Below are positions 1 through 9,942 of a DNA stretch of 59,380 nt, piece by piece. The stretch is taken from positions 20,182 through 79,561 of the forward strand of contig DDTB01000024.1 of the NCBI GenBank assembly GCA_002343985.1, given 5' to 3'. The notes under the pieces were generated by a model that was not told the DNA's origin, ran no database searches, and saw only the letters and a list, made by a program, of their open reading frames with translations. Source of the DNA: Chitinophagaceae bacterium UBA2375 (lineage in GTDB: Bacteria; Bacteroidota; Bacteroidia; Chitinophagales; Chitinophagaceae). A program made the translations under genes and the position numbers. How positions within the stretch are numbered: position 1 is the first letter of the stretch; each line of letters starts with the position of its first letter.

Positions 1-36
1 GCCGATTTTTCGTTTATTTTGACCCAAAGCTATTTT

Positions 37-2871
37 ATGAAAAAAATAATTGTCCTGTCGGCCCTGGCCTTGTTCTCAGCCGGAGCCGCCTTCAGCCAAA
101 CCCGGCTGTTGGAGAAAGTGGAAAAGAAAGCGGGCGCTTTGGTGATCCCCTATGAGAAATATGTGTTGCCCAACGGGCTCACACTGGTGATTCATGAAGA
201 CCACAGCGATCCCGTGGTGCATGTGGATGTTACCTACCATGTAGGGAGCGCGCGTGAAGAAATCGGCAAGAGTGGTTTCGCGCATTTCTTTGAACATATG
301 ATGTTCCAGGGTAGCGATAACGTGGCCGACGAACAGCATTTTAAAATTGTAACAGAATCCGGCGGAACGCTGAACGGTTCTACCAACCTCGACCGCACCA
401 ATTACTACCAAACCGTTCCCAGTAACCAGTTGGAAAAAATGCTCTGGCTGGAATCAGACAGGATGGGCTTTTTCCTTGACGCGGTGACACAGCAGAAATT
501 TGAAATACAAAGGAGCACGGTGAAGAACGAACGCGGCCAGAATTACGATAACCGCCCTTACGGACTGGTGAGCGAGTTCAGCAGCAAGAACCTGTATCCA
601 TACGGGCACCCTTATAGCTGGCTGACCATCGGTTACGTGGAAGACCTGAACCGTGTGAATGTTGACGACCTCAAAAACTTTTTCCTTCGCTGGTACGGCC
701 CCAACAACGCGGTACTCACCATTGGCGGCGACGTAAAGCCAGCTGAAGTGGTGAAACTCGTGGAAAAATACTTTGGCAGCATCCCCCGCGGCCCCGAGGT
801 AACCAAAACCATCCTCGACCCGGTTTCGATTAAGGATAACCGTTATGTTTCCTTTACAGACAACTACGCCAAGATCCCGATGCTGGTAAAAGCGTACCCT
901 ACCGTACCTAATTACCATAAGGACATGGCAGCACTGGCCTGCCTCGCGCAAATTATCGGACAAGGCAAGAACTCCATCCTCTACCAGCAATTTGTGAAAC
1001 CGCAAAAAGCGCTGCAGTCAAACGCTTCCAGCAGGCTGAGCGAACTCGCAGGTGAGTTCACCGTTCAATTGATGCCGATGCCCGGCAAATCGCTGGCCAT
1101 GATGGACAGCATGTTTTACGCGGCCCTGCTGGAATTTGAGAAGAGGGGTGTAACGGATGATGATATCCAGAAATTCAAAGGTGGTATTGAGGCACAGTAT
1201 GTCAACGGGTTGCAAAGCGTATCAGGCAAAGTATCACAATTGGCCGCTTTCCAGACTTTTACCGGCAACCCTGACATGATCGGAAAGATGCTGGATATGT
1301 ACCTGGCCGTAACAAAGGATGATGTGATGCGCGCTTATGAGACTTACATCAAAAATAAGGCATGCGTAACCGTTAGCGTCCTCACCAAAGGACAGGAGGG
1401 CGGTACAGCGAAACCTGATAATTATGTGATTGACAGCAGCAACTACAAAGCGCCTGATTATGGATACAAAGGGTTGACCTATAAAAAAGGCAAAGACGAT
1501 TTCAACCGCGCCGTAATGCCATCCAGCGGCGCAAACCCCGTGGTGAAAGTGCCCGCTTACTGGACCAAAAAATCGAATAACGGCATCCGGATGATCGGTA
1601 CTGAAAACACTGAGCTGCCGGTTGTCACCATCAATATCTCTATTCCCGGCGGGCATTTTGCGCAAGCCGGAGATACCTCAAAAATCGGGCTGGCTTCCAT
1701 GTTTGCCCGTATGATGAATGAAGACACAAAAAATTACAGCGCGGAAGACATGGCCGTTGCCCTTCAAAAATTAGGCAGCAGCATCAATGTAAGCGCAGGC
1801 ATGGATGATATCCGCTTTTCGGTGCAATCACTGAAAAAGAACCTCGATAAAACCCTGCAACTGCTGGAAGAGCGCATGTTTAATCCTGAGTTCGGACTGG
1901 AAACTTTCACGCGCCTGCAAAAACAAGCTATGGAAGGCTTTAAACAATCAAAAGCACAGGCATCCTCCATCGCCGGCCGCGTATTTGATAAACTCAATTT
2001 CGGCGCAGGCAATATACTGGGCATGAGTACCGATGGAACCGAAAGCACTGTCAAGCGTTTAACCGTTAACGATGTGCAGGATTATTATGACAACTATATG
2101 ACTTCGCAAGGCACGAAAGTTGTGGTGGTGGGCGATATCAAAGAAGCGGAAATCATGCCCAAACTGAGCTTCCTGAATAAACTCCCCAACAAAAAAATTG
2201 AACTGGCCAAACCGGGCAAAGCGCCGTCAATCGACAAAACAAGGATCTACCTGGTTGACGTACCCAAAGCGGCACAAACGGAATTCCGCATTGGTTATGT
2301 TACCAACCTGCCTTATGACGCGACAGGCGAGTATTATAAAACCGACCTCATGAATTATAACCTGGGAGGGGATTTCAACAGCCGCGTAAATATAAACCTG
2401 CGTGAAGACAAAGGCTGGACTTACGGTTCACGCACCGGCTTCTATGGCGATGAATACACCGGCGATTTCACATTCTCTTCAGGCATACGCGCCAATGCAA
2501 CCGACAGCGCCGTAATTGAAGTGATGAAGGAAATCAAAAATTATGCAGACAATGGTATCAAAACCGATGAACTGCAGTTCCTGAAAAACGCCCGTGGCCA
2601 ACGCGACGCACTGGCTTACGAAACCGGTAACCAGAAAGCAGGATTCATCCGCAGGATACTGGATTATAACCTGCCCGGCAATTATGTGGAAACACAAAAT
2701 AAAATCCTGAAAGCGATTACCAAAGAGGAAATCAACGCGCTGGCCAAAAAATGGCTGCCGTACAACAATATGAATATCCTCCTGGTGGGTGATAAAAAAC
2801 AAATTTTACCCGGACTTGAAAAACTGGGTTACGAGATCGTTGAACTGGATGTGGATGGCAACAAAAAATAA
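37..2871 (+). CDS. Secreted two-domain M16 zinc metallopeptidase (pitrilysin/PqqL family)
   Basis: Predicted periplasmic or outer-surface zinc peptidase of 944 aa that would cleave peptides or small unfolded proteins. The ATG at 37 gives a clean signal peptide (MKKIIVLSALALFSAGAAFSQ); an in-frame TTG at 19 would only add six residues ahead of it. The N-terminal half carries the inverted zinc motif HFFEH at residues 83-87, with Glu165 (in KNERGQ) as the likely third ligand. The C-terminal half is a second M16 fold without the zinc motif but with the conserved LRED-GWTYG segment near residues 790-800, as in two-domain M16 proteins where only one half is catalytic. It stands alone and meets the efflux operon tail to tail at a shared terminator. 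The substrate cannot be told from sequence. Confidence 0.93.
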   Translation: MKKIIVLSALALFSAGAAFSQTRLLEKVEKKAGALVIPYEKYVLPNGLTLVIHEDHSDPVVHVDVTYHVGSAREEIGKSGFAHFFEHMMFQGSDNVADEQHFKIVTESGGTLNGSTNLDRTNYYQTVPSNQLEKMLWLESDRMGFFLDAVTQQKFEIQRSTVKNERGQNYDNRPYGLVSEFSSKNLYPYGHPYSWLTIGYVEDLNRVNVDDLKNFFLRWYGPNNAVLTIGGDVKPAEVVKLVEKYFGSIPRGPEVTKTILDPVSIKDNRYVSFTDNYAKIPMLVKAYPTVPNYHKDMAALACLAQIIGQGKNSILYQQFVKPQKALQSNASSRLSELAGEFTVQLMPMPGKSLAMMDSMFYAALLEFEKRGVTDDDIQKFKGGIEAQYVNGLQSVSGKVSQLAAFQTFTGNPDMIGKMLDMYLAVTKDDVMRAYETYIKNKACVTVSVLTKGQEGGTAKPDNYVIDSSNYKAPDYGYKGLTYKKGKDDFNRAVMPSSGANPVVKVPAYWTKKSNNGIRMIGTENTELPVVTINISIPGGHFAQAGDTSKIGLASMFARMMNEDTKNYSAEDMAVALQKLGSSINVSAGMDDIRFSVQSLKKNLDKTLQLLEERMFNPEFGLETFTRLQKQAMEGFKQSKAQASSIAGRVFDKLNFGAGNILGMSTDGTESTVKRLTVNDVQDYYDNYMTSQGTKVVVVGDIKEAEIMPKLSFLNKLPNKKIELAKPGKAPSIDKTRIYLVDVPKAAQTEFRIGYVTNLPYDATGEYYKTDLMNYNLGGDFNSRVNINLREDKGWTYGSRTGFYGDEYTGDFTFSSGIRANATDSAVIEVMKEIKNYADNGIKTDELQFLKNARGQRDALAYETGNQKAGFIRRILDYNLPGNYVETQNKILKAITKEEINALAKKWLPYNNMNILLVGDKKQILPGLEKLGYEIVELDVDGNKK

Positions 2872-2888
2872 TCCGCATGCATGAAAAG

Positions 2889-2922
2889 AAAAAGCCGGTT
2901 CGCTATTGAACCGGCTTTTTTA
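2889..2922. terminator. Bidirectional rho-independent terminator between convergent units
   Basis: An 11-bp perfect stem (AAAGCCGGTTC at 2891-2901 pairing with GAACCGGCTTT at 2908-2918) has a 6-nt loop. It is preceded by an A-run and followed by a T-run, so it can serve both the M16 peptidase (plus) and the RND pump gene (minus), which ends 20 bases further on. Confidence 0.85.
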
Positions 2923-2941
2923 TACCAACCCATTTATATCA

Positions 2942-5900
2942 TTATGCTTTCTTCTCTACCAGTTTACCATTCCAAACCCTCTTTCCCTGTAAGGCGCGCA
3001 CCAAATACATGATGCCAACAAAGATAAAGAAGAGCGGGCCGGTAAACCCGAAGATGGCGATGAACTTAGTGCCATAGAACCGTTCCATTGGCCTGCGCAG
3101 ACGTTCCGCGATCAGGTACATGCTGGGTACCATTACCAGTGTCAGGAAGAACGCGAAGATCAATCCGAAGATGATCGTCCAGCTCAGCGGGCCCCAGAAC
3201 ACCACACTGTCACCGCCAAAGAAAATATGCGGGTTTAGTTTCTGGAAGAAGGATACAAAGTCGATGTTAAAGCCAACCGCCAATGGCAGCAGTCCAAGCA
3301 TGGTGGCTATCGCGGTCAGCATCACAGGTATGATCCTGATCCTGCCTGCCTGGATGGTGGCTTCCCTGGTCTTCATACCACGTCCGCGCAATTCATCCGT
3401 AAACTCAATCAGGAGGATACCATTCTTGATTACGATACCGGCAAGGCCAATGATGCCCACACCCAGCATGATGGTGGAAATGGTCATGCCCGTGAACGCG
3501 TAACCAAGCAGTACGCCTATGATGGAGAAGAAAATCTCCGTCAGTACAATAAATGGCTTACTCATTGAATTAAACTGCAACACGAGGATCAGGAAGATCA
3601 ATCCAAGGGCTGTCAGCAGCGCGCCGAAAAGGAATTCTGATGTTTCGGCTTCCTGTTCGCCCTGGCCCGTTTGCTTGATGCTAACGCCGGCGGGTATGCG
3701 CGATTTAGATTTAAATTCGGCGATCTTCTGCCCCAGCTCTTTATTCACCGCGGCTGTCATGGAAGGGTCGAGCACATTCGACTGCAGTTGGATGGTGCGG
3801 CGTACGTTCTTCCGGTGAATGGCGCCCGACGCGTTCACATAATCCACCGTGGCTACTGAACTCAGCGGTACCGATTTGATACGCATGGTGTTCATATCCA
3901 TAAACGTGATGCGCATATTCATGATGTCCGGCAAACTGTTCCTTTGCAGTTCCGTCAGGCGCAATTGTATCTTATATTCATCCTCCCCATCTTTCAGCTT
4001 GCTCACTTCTTTTCCAAACACCGCCGTGCGTACTTCCATGCCAATCTGGCCGGTACTTAAGCCTTCCATCATGGCTTTCTCACGGTCAACCACAATCGAA
4101 ATTTCAGGGCTGTTCAGGTCCACGTCCATCTTCAGGTTTTCCACGCCATACACCTGGTTGGTATCGAGGAATGCGGAAAGTTCCTTGGCCACTTTTGATA
4201 TGTCTTCAAAATAATCACCGGTAACTTCAATATTCACCGGGGGGTCCGTTGGAGGGCCGCCATCTTCCTGTCCCACTTCAATACTCGCGCCGGGTATACC
4301 CTTCATTTTCTCGCGGATCAGGTCGAGGTAAGGCTTGGTGGCTTTGCCATGCCTTTTTTCAAATTCCACAAACGATACCTGTATGCGGCCCAGGTTGGGC
4401 TGAATGCTCCGGTTATTGTCGCGCGGGTTGTTGGCGCTGTTCGCCACGTTGGTGATGATGCTCTCCACAATGCTTCCGGGTTGGCCCGGGTTCTCTTTCT
4501 CCAGCACTTTGTACACCCTTTTCTCCAGGATGGCGGTTACACTGTCTGTTGTTTTAACGGAAGTGCCAATCGGCATTTTCAGGTACACATAAATAAAGTT
4601 CGGGTCGCCACTGGGGAAGAAGGTGCTCTTATTGCCCCTCGCCATCAACAACACTACAGATAAGGGGAAGAGCAGGAATAAGGATACCAGCATCCATACC
4701 GGCCTCGTGCCTTTCAATACCCAGCGCAGGAGTTGTTCATACTTATTCATCAGCGATGGCAATACCCTTTCCTGGAAATAATGGATGATATCGCGGAACA
4801 CGTACCTGTTCAAAATTGCCAGCAATGCCAGGAATATCAGGAAGTTGGCGAAGCCATGCCATCCCGCGAGGTGGAAGAGTGCGCCAAATGCCAGCGCCGT
4901 CCAGAACCACCATTTGCGGAACAATTCCTTCTTGGGTTCATCATACTGTCGGCCTTCGGGCTTCATGAAACTCACGGCAAATACCGGGTTAAAAATGAAT
5001 GCCACCACCAACGACGCGGCCAGCGTTAATATGAGCATCGTTGGCAGGTATATCATGAACTTACCAATAATACCTTTCCAGAATAATAAGGGGAAGAATG
5101 GCGCCAGCGTAGTGGCGGTACCGGCCAGTACCGGGATGAACACTTCGCCCGCGGCTTCCTTCGCGCTTCGCAAAATGGGCACTTTACCGTTGGCGTAAAT
5201 CCTGTGCGTGTTTTCGATCACCACAATCGCGTCATCCACAATAATGCCCAATCCAAACAAGAGCGCGAACAATACAATGAAGTTCAAGGTTACCGGCGTA
5301 CCCACAATGGCATCGGCCACCGGCAAAAAGAGGAAGGCCACAAACACACTCAAAGGCACGCTCAGCGCCACAAAGAAGGCGTTGGTGACACCCATGAAAA
5401 ACATCAGGATCACCAATACCAACACGAAACCAATGATGATGGTATTCACGAGTTCATTAAAGGATGTGGCTGTCGCTTTACTCTGGTCGCCGGTAATCAC
5501 CACTTTCAGGTTCTTCGGCAACTCTTCATCGTCCTGCATCTGCTTTACAATATCCTTGATCTTACCCGCGGCTTCAATCAAATTTTCACCGGCCCTTTTT
5601 ACGATATTCAATGTCACTACATTCTTACCATCGAGGCGGGCATAGCTTTCTTTCTCTTTAATGGTATCCCTGATCTGCGCGATATCCTTCAGGTACACCG
5701 TCGCGCCCTGCGCGCTGGAACGCACCACAATATCCTGCAGGTTCAAGGCCGATGTGAACTGGCCCTTGATTTTCAGCGTCCGCTTCATATTGCCCACTTC
5801 AATCAATCCACCGGTGATATCGTTATTCTCTCGGGCGATGGCATTCTCAATGTCCATGAAGCTGATCCGCGCGATCTGCATCTTATACGGGTCTACATTC

Positions 5901-6499
5901 ACCTGGATCTCGCGCTCCGGCGCACCCACAATTTCGGCGCGGGTGATTTCGGAAAGTTCTTCAAAACGGTCCTGCATCTTGTCGGCAAACTCCTTCAGCT
6001 TAATGCCATCGTAGTCGCCGCTCACGTTTACATACATAATAGGCATTTCGCTGAACGCGAATTCCTGCGCGTTGGGCTGCGAGGTCAGGTCGTTCGGGAG
6101 GTCTGTTGATGCACGGTCAATCGCGTCCTGCACTTTCTGCTTCGCCACTTCCGTTTTCACATCCGTGTCGAACTCCACAATGATCAAACTGTAATCGGTT
6201 TGCGAAATACTGTTGATTTTCTTCACCTTGGCGCCACTGATACCCTTGAGTTGTTTCTCAATGGGCTGCGTTACCAGGTTCTCAATATCCTTTGCCGAGT
6301 TGCCCACATAAATGGTGGTGATACTGATCGTAGGCACCACAATATCGGGGAACTGCTCCTTGGGCATGGTGTTGAACTTATACAACCCGTAGAGCGTGAT
6401 GAGGATCGAGATGATGTACATCGCCGTCCTGTTCGTCACCGCCCAGCTCGTGGGCTTAAACTCCTTGAATTTTTCTTTTACGCCTTCTATAAATTGCAT
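2942..6499 (-). CDS. RND efflux pump inner-membrane permease (AcrB/HAE1-like)
   Basis: Inner-membrane proton-driven exporter, 1185 aa, expected to form a tripartite pump with the adaptor and TolC-like proteins encoded just upstream in the same operon. The N-terminus has TM1 followed by a large porter domain. The proton-relay residues are present: VDDAIVV in the TM4 region and IKNGILLIEF in the TM10 region. It is longer than classic AcrB (about 1050 aa). Extra length lies between the two halves (a WWFWTALAFGALFHL hydrophobic stretch followed by another) and near the C-terminus (FGGDSVVFWGPL). The substrate is unknown; drugs, detergents or lipids are typical. The gene lies 57 bases after the adaptor gene and ends at the shared terminator. 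Confidence 0.95.
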   Translation of the reverse strand: MQFIEGVKEKFKEFKPTSWAVTNRTAMYIISILITLYGLYKFNTMPKEQFPDIVVPTISITTIYVGNSAKDIENLVTQPIEKQLKGISGAKVKKINSISQTDYSLIIVEFDTDVKTEVAKQKVQDAIDRASTDLPNDLTSQPNAQEFAFSEMPIMYVNVSGDYDGIKLKEFADKMQDRFEELSEITRAEIVGAPEREIQVNVDPYKMQIARISFMDIENAIARENNDITGGLIEVGNMKRTLKIKGQFTSALNLQDIVVRSSAQGATVYLKDIAQIRDTIKEKESYARLDGKNVVTLNIVKRAGENLIEAAGKIKDIVKQMQDDEELPKNLKVVITGDQSKATATSFNELVNTIIIGFVLVLVILMFFMGVTNAFFVALSVPLSVFVAFLFLPVADAIVGTPVTLNFIVLFALLFGLGIIVDDAIVVIENTHRIYANGKVPILRSAKEAAGEVFIPVLAGTATTLAPFFPLLFWKGIIGKFMIYLPTMLILTLAASLVVAFIFNPVFAVSFMKPEGRQYDEPKKELFRKWWFWTALAFGALFHLAGWHGFANFLIFLALLAILNRYVFRDIIHYFQERVLPSLMNKYEQLLRWVLKGTRPVWMLVSLFLLFPLSVVLLMARGNKSTFFPSGDPNFIYVYLKMPIGTSVKTTDSVTAILEKRVYKVLEKENPGQPGSIVESIITNVANSANNPRDNNRSIQPNLGRIQVSFVEFEKRHGKATKPYLDLIREKMKGIPGASIEVGQEDGGPPTDPPVNIEVTGDYFEDISKVAKELSAFLDTNQVYGVENLKMDVDLNSPEISIVVDREKAMMEGLSTGQIGMEVRTAVFGKEVSKLKDGEDEYKIQLRLTELQRNSLPDIMNMRITFMDMNTMRIKSVPLSSVATVDYVNASGAIHRKNVRRTIQLQSNVLDPSMTAAVNKELGQKIAEFKSKSRIPAGVSIKQTGQGEQEAETSEFLFGALLTALGLIFLILVLQFNSMSKPFIVLTEIFFSIIGVLLGYAFTGMTISTIMLGVGIIGLAGIVIKNGILLIEFTDELRGRGMKTREATIQAGRIRIIPVMLTAIATMLGLLPLAVGFNIDFVSFFQKLNPHIFFGGDSVVFWGPLSWTIIFGLIFAFFLTLVMVPSMYLIAERLRRPMERFYGTKFIAIFGFTGPLFFIFVGIMYLVRALQGKRVWNGKLVEKKA

Positions 6500-6556
6500 A
6501 CAATATGATTTAAGGCATGATGCCCGTAAATATTCGATTATTCGTTACCGTGAGTA

Positions 6557-7753
6557 CTATAAAATACTGATCAACTGGCCTTCGTAGAGGTTCTGATACG
6601 CCTCCGTGATCAATTGCTCACCTGGGTTCAGACCCGTCTTCACCTCTACCCATTCGCCGTAGGCTTCGCCGATGGTAATCGACTTCTTCTTCGCTACAAA
6701 CCTGTCTTTGCCCGCGGCTTCCATCACATATACATACTTGCCTGATTCGTCTGACTGCACCACGTTCACCGGAATCACAATCGCGTTGGGTACATAGTAG
6801 TCCATGATACGGATCACGGCCGACTGGTTTGGCTTCAGCAAAGGATCGGTCGGGATTTTTGATTCCACCACAAAACCGCGCGTGGTGGGGTCAACCGACT
6901 GGCTGATGAGCGACACGGCGGAATTGAGTTTCTTATCCACGTCGGTGATGGTGATCTCCACCTGGCTGCCGGTTTTGATGCGCCCGATATAATTCTCCGG
7001 CACATTGGTCACCACTTTCAGGTTGCTGGTATTGACAATCTTGATCTGGTTGGCGCCGGTAAATGTTTCACCAACTTTTACATTCACAATATCAGCAATG
7101 CCATCTACATCACTGTACACGTTGCTGGTATTGAGTTGCTCCTGCGCCACTTTCACCTGCTCGCGGGCCGCGGTGAGCTGGTTCTCCAGGCTTTCCATAT
7201 TTGTTTTAGCCGTGATCAGTTGCACTTCGGTACCAATGCCTTTATCCCAAAGGTTTTTCTGGCGCTGGTAAATATTCTTCGCGAAACCCAGTTGAGTTTT
7301 GATGCCTTCCAGTTGTTGCTGTGCCGCCAATACCTGCTGGCGCATGATGGCATCATCAAGCTTGAGCAGCAACTGGCCCTTGCGCACACGATCGCCCTGC
7401 TTCACATACATCGCTTTCACCTGCCCGGCCATGCCACGGGGCGTGATGAACGAAATATTCTCCGCGTCAACCTTGCCCTGCAGGTCAATAAAATGTTTGA
7501 AGTCCATATTGGCCACCGGCTTCACGGCCACCAACTTCACTTTTGTTGAACGCGCCGCCTCGGGATCAAGTTTGGCAATTTCTTCCTCCAGCTTTTTGAT
7601 GGCTTCGTCTTTTTCAACTTTTTCCTTTTTCAGTTTTTCCAGCGCGGCTTTCTTATCCTGCAGGGAACCCTTCCCTTCACTGCCTGCGCCTCCGCAGGAA
7701 ACAAGGGCCAGGACGAGTGCCGGAACCAGCGCGTATGTTGCAATCTTTTTCAT
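6557..7753 (-). CDS. RND efflux periplasmic adaptor lipoprotein (HlyD/AcrA-like)
   Basis: Membrane fusion protein of 398 aa linking the RND permease to the outer-membrane channel. The N-terminus is a lipoprotein signal with lipobox LVSC (Cys20). A short charged coiled coil follows at about residues 30-65, which is unusual ahead of the first barrel. The biotinyl-lipoyl-like half motif (GQVKAMYVKQGDRVRKGQLL) is near 110-130, the alpha-helical hairpin at about 135-210, then beta-barrel and membrane-proximal domains. Order and spacing (41 bases after tolC-like, 57 before the permease) support one transcript. Confidence 0.94.
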   Translation of the reverse strand: MKKIATYALVPALVLALVSCGGAGSEGKGSLQDKKAALEKLKKEKVEKDEAIKKLEEEIAKLDPEAARSTKVKLVAVKPVANMDFKHFIDLQGKVDAENISFITPRGMAGQVKAMYVKQGDRVRKGQLLLKLDDAIMRQQVLAAQQQLEGIKTQLGFAKNIYQRQKNLWDKGIGTEVQLITAKTNMESLENQLTAAREQVKVAQEQLNTSNVYSDVDGIADIVNVKVGETFTGANQIKIVNTSNLKVVTNVPENYIGRIKTGSQVEITITDVDKKLNSAVSLISQSVDPTTRGFVVESKIPTDPLLKPNQSAVIRIMDYYVPNAIVIPVNVVQSDESGKYVYVMEAAGKDRFVAKKKSITIGEAYGEWVEVKTGLNPGEQLITEAYQNLYEGQLISIL

Positions 7754-7794
7754 GTGTATCTGTGATTTAGTATGATGAGATGTTTGATGTTGTA

Positions 7795-9141
7795 TTACAG
7801 TTTTCCAATGGCTTTCAGGAAGTCGACCCTCGCCACAATGGCATCATAAAGCGCGCCATAATAATTGGCCTGCGCCACTTTAAGCTCCGTCTGCGCGGAA
7901 TAAATTTCCTGGTTGCTGCCAAGGCCCTGTTCGTATTTCAGTTTGGTTGACTGAAAAACCTGCACGGCCAGGTCCATATTCCTTTTCTGGTTGTCAACCG
8001 TTTTCAAGGCCGCTGCGATCTTTAACCTTGCCTGCTCCACATCGTTGTCGATAGAGGCTTTCAACTGCTCAATATTGTTATTTGTTTGCTCCAGTTCAAG
8101 CCTTGCCTTGGCCAGGTTTGCCTTCCGCGAAAAACCATCGAAGATGTTGAACTTTAAACCGATGCCCACCACCGATGTGGTGAACCATGACCCGTCGTTG
8201 AAGAAGTTAAACTGCTGCCTCAAGGCGTTTTTACTGTAACTGGCAAAAGCCGATACGCTGGGCAGCGCGCTGAGTTTGTACCGCTTGATATTGTAACGGC
8301 CCAGGTCCTGCGCCACCTGTAAGAGCTTGTATTCCGGCCTGTCGGCATAGTTGTACGACTGGTCGAGCAGGTTTTCCTTCAGTTCTTTTTCAGACAACGT
8401 ATCGGTGAGCAACAAGCTGTCTTTCTGCGGCATGTTGATCAAAAACTTCAATGCCACCAGGCCTGCATCAAGCTGGCTTTGTATCCTGAGCTTTTCCGTT
8501 TGCAGGTTGCTGAGCTGCACATTCACTTTATCTACATCCAGTTTTTCAGCGAAGCCATTATCATAAATGGCACGGGTATCGGTCAGCAATTTCTCGAAGC
8601 GCTCAATGTTCGCGTCGATGGCCCCGAGCTGTTGTTTGCCCACCACCAACTGGTAATAAATTTTGTACACGTTGGCTTTGATTTGTTCCTTGGTCACATC
8701 AGACTGGCGCCTGTAAAAATCAAGTGAAGCCCGGCGTGCCTGCAGTCCAACAAATACCTGCCCGTCGAACAAAACCTGCTGGAGGTCGAAGGAGCCGGTA
8801 ACATTGTGCGGTACGCCAAACTGCACCGGGAGAAAGGTACCCGGGGTGCCGCCCGCGATTTCCGCCGGCAACAATGTGGTGGGGATTACCAGGTAATTGG
8901 TATAATTACCGGAGGCGCTCAGCTTGGGCAATGCGGCCGAAGTGATCTGCCTGTTGGTTTGCTGCTGGATCTGTAAATCGAGCAGCGCGTTGCGCACCTG
9001 CACCGAATTTTGCATGGCGAAGTCAACCGTTTGTTTGATACTGAACCGGTTGCTGACAGGCGCTTTGTCCTGGGCCTGTAAAAAGCCCGGGATGATGGCC
9101 CCGGCCACTGCAAGTGCCAGGGTGATGTTCTTAGCTTTCAT
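7795..9141 (-). CDS. TolC-family outer-membrane efflux protein
   Basis: Outer-membrane channel of 448 aa with a signal peptide (MKAKNITLALAVAGAIIPGFLQAQ) and two repeats of long amphipathic helices typical of the OEP family. Features include the N-terminal TVDFAMQNSVQVRNALLDL helix and a GL-SNQEIYSAQTEL segment near the C-terminus. It is the third part of the tripartite pump encoded by this operon. Its start codon overlaps the end of the tetR gene by 11 bases, pointing to translational coupling and to repression of the whole operon by the same regulator. Confidence 0.94.
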   Translation of the reverse strand: MKAKNITLALAVAGAIIPGFLQAQDKAPVSNRFSIKQTVDFAMQNSVQVRNALLDLQIQQQTNRQITSAALPKLSASGNYTNYLVIPTTLLPAEIAGGTPGTFLPVQFGVPHNVTGSFDLQQVLFDGQVFVGLQARRASLDFYRRQSDVTKEQIKANVYKIYYQLVVGKQQLGAIDANIERFEKLLTDTRAIYDNGFAEKLDVDKVNVQLSNLQTEKLRIQSQLDAGLVALKFLINMPQKDSLLLTDTLSEKELKENLLDQSYNYADRPEYKLLQVAQDLGRYNIKRYKLSALPSVSAFASYSKNALRQQFNFFNDGSWFTTSVVGIGLKFNIFDGFSRKANLAKARLELEQTNNNIEQLKASIDNDVEQARLKIAAALKTVDNQKRNMDLAVQVFQSTKLKYEQGLGSNQEIYSAQTELKVAQANYYGALYDAIVARVDFLKAIGKL

Positions 9142-9781
9142 CGTCGGTTTGTTTAATGCTTTCCTGTTGATATTTTAGAATGAGTTTATGCCCTTTTTGA
9201 TTCACGACCCCATATAAAAAGAGCAGAAAAATTTCCCGCTGGATCTCCGCCAGGTTGAGGTGCACCATGTCTGTGAAATGCATCTGAAACGGTATCAGCA
9301 TGCTCTCCACGCGGTACCTGGCCAGCAACTCGGGATGTATCTCCGGGCGATACAGTTCTTCCTTCACGCCCCTCTTCAAATTTTCGAGCACAAAGCGGTA
9401 GAGGAACTCGTTTTTGTGCCGGAGGAATTTTTCAAATGAGAGCGGATGGTACTTCTGCATGTCAAACAATACCGAACTGTTCATCTTGCGGAATACCTGG
9501 TTGGTGAATTCCATGCCTTTGAACACTTCGTGTACGGCATTTTCGGCCGTCTCCCGGTGCGCGCTGCAACAGGTTTGGTTATGGGCGAGCAGGGTACCAA
9601 TCACCGCGTCAACCAACTGGTCTTTATCGGCATAATATTGGTAGATGGTTTTCTTGCTCATGCCCAGGCTCGAAGCGATATCATCCATGCTCACGCTCCT
9701 CAAACCATACTGCATGAACAGGTCATGCGCACGGGCCAGGATGCGTTCCGCGGTGTCGTGTATCGGGGTGTCTTGTATCAT
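9131..9781 (-). CDS. TetR/AcrR-family repressor of the efflux operon
   Basis: DNA-binding regulator of 216 aa. The ATG at 9781 starts MIQDTPIHDTAERIL; a longer reading from 9844 would place the promoter and operator inside the gene, so the shorter start is chosen. The N-terminal HTH is clear (MDDIASSLGMSKKTIYQYYADKD at about residues 33-55); the C-terminal ligand-binding part is not conserved enough to name a ligand. First gene of the tetR-tolC-adaptor-RND operon, so it probably represses itself and the pump until a pump substrate binds it. Confidence 0.92.
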   Translation of the reverse strand: MIQDTPIHDTAERILARAHDLFMQYGLRSVSMDDIASSLGMSKKTIYQYYADKDQLVDAVIGTLLAHNQTCCSAHRETAENAVHEVFKGMEFTNQVFRKMNSSVLFDMQKYHPLSFEKFLRHKNEFLYRFVLENLKRGVKEELYRPEIHPELLARYRVESMLIPFQMHFTDMVHLNLAEIQREIFLLFLYGVVNQKGHKLILKYQQESIKQTDDES

Positions 9782-9789
9782 AGCGGGTG

Positions 9790-9828
9790 CAAAACTATGG
9801 AAACTATTTGCGGAACGAAAGTTTCCAT
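9790..9828 (-). promoter_or_regulatory. Predicted efflux operon promoter overlapped by a TetR operator
   Basis: A perfect 9-bp inverted repeat (ATGGAAACT at 9797-9805, AGTTTCCAT at 9820-9828; 14-base spacer) lies just upstream of tetR. On the minus strand a -7 box TAGTTTTG (9797-9790) matches the Bacteroidota consensus TAnnTTTG. It is preceded at exactly 19 bases by TTTC (9820-9817), one mismatch from the -33 TTTG box. The palindrome thus spans from the -33 box to the edge of the -7 box, as expected for an autorepressed TetR operon. Confidence 0.7.
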
Positions 9829-9942
9829 CACGTTTTTTTACCATTCATAACAATTTTGTAACAAGGCGAAATTTGGACCATCCGGGAAACTCATGCCCTA
9901 TCTGCCTGATTCCATTACCTTTATCTGCTAAAACCCCCAATT

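Noticed and set aside
5204..6109. 301-aa open frame opposite the RND permease gene
   Set aside because: His-rich, low-complexity translation typical of a shadow of a membrane protein gene; no start context and the opposite frame is a clear RND permease.
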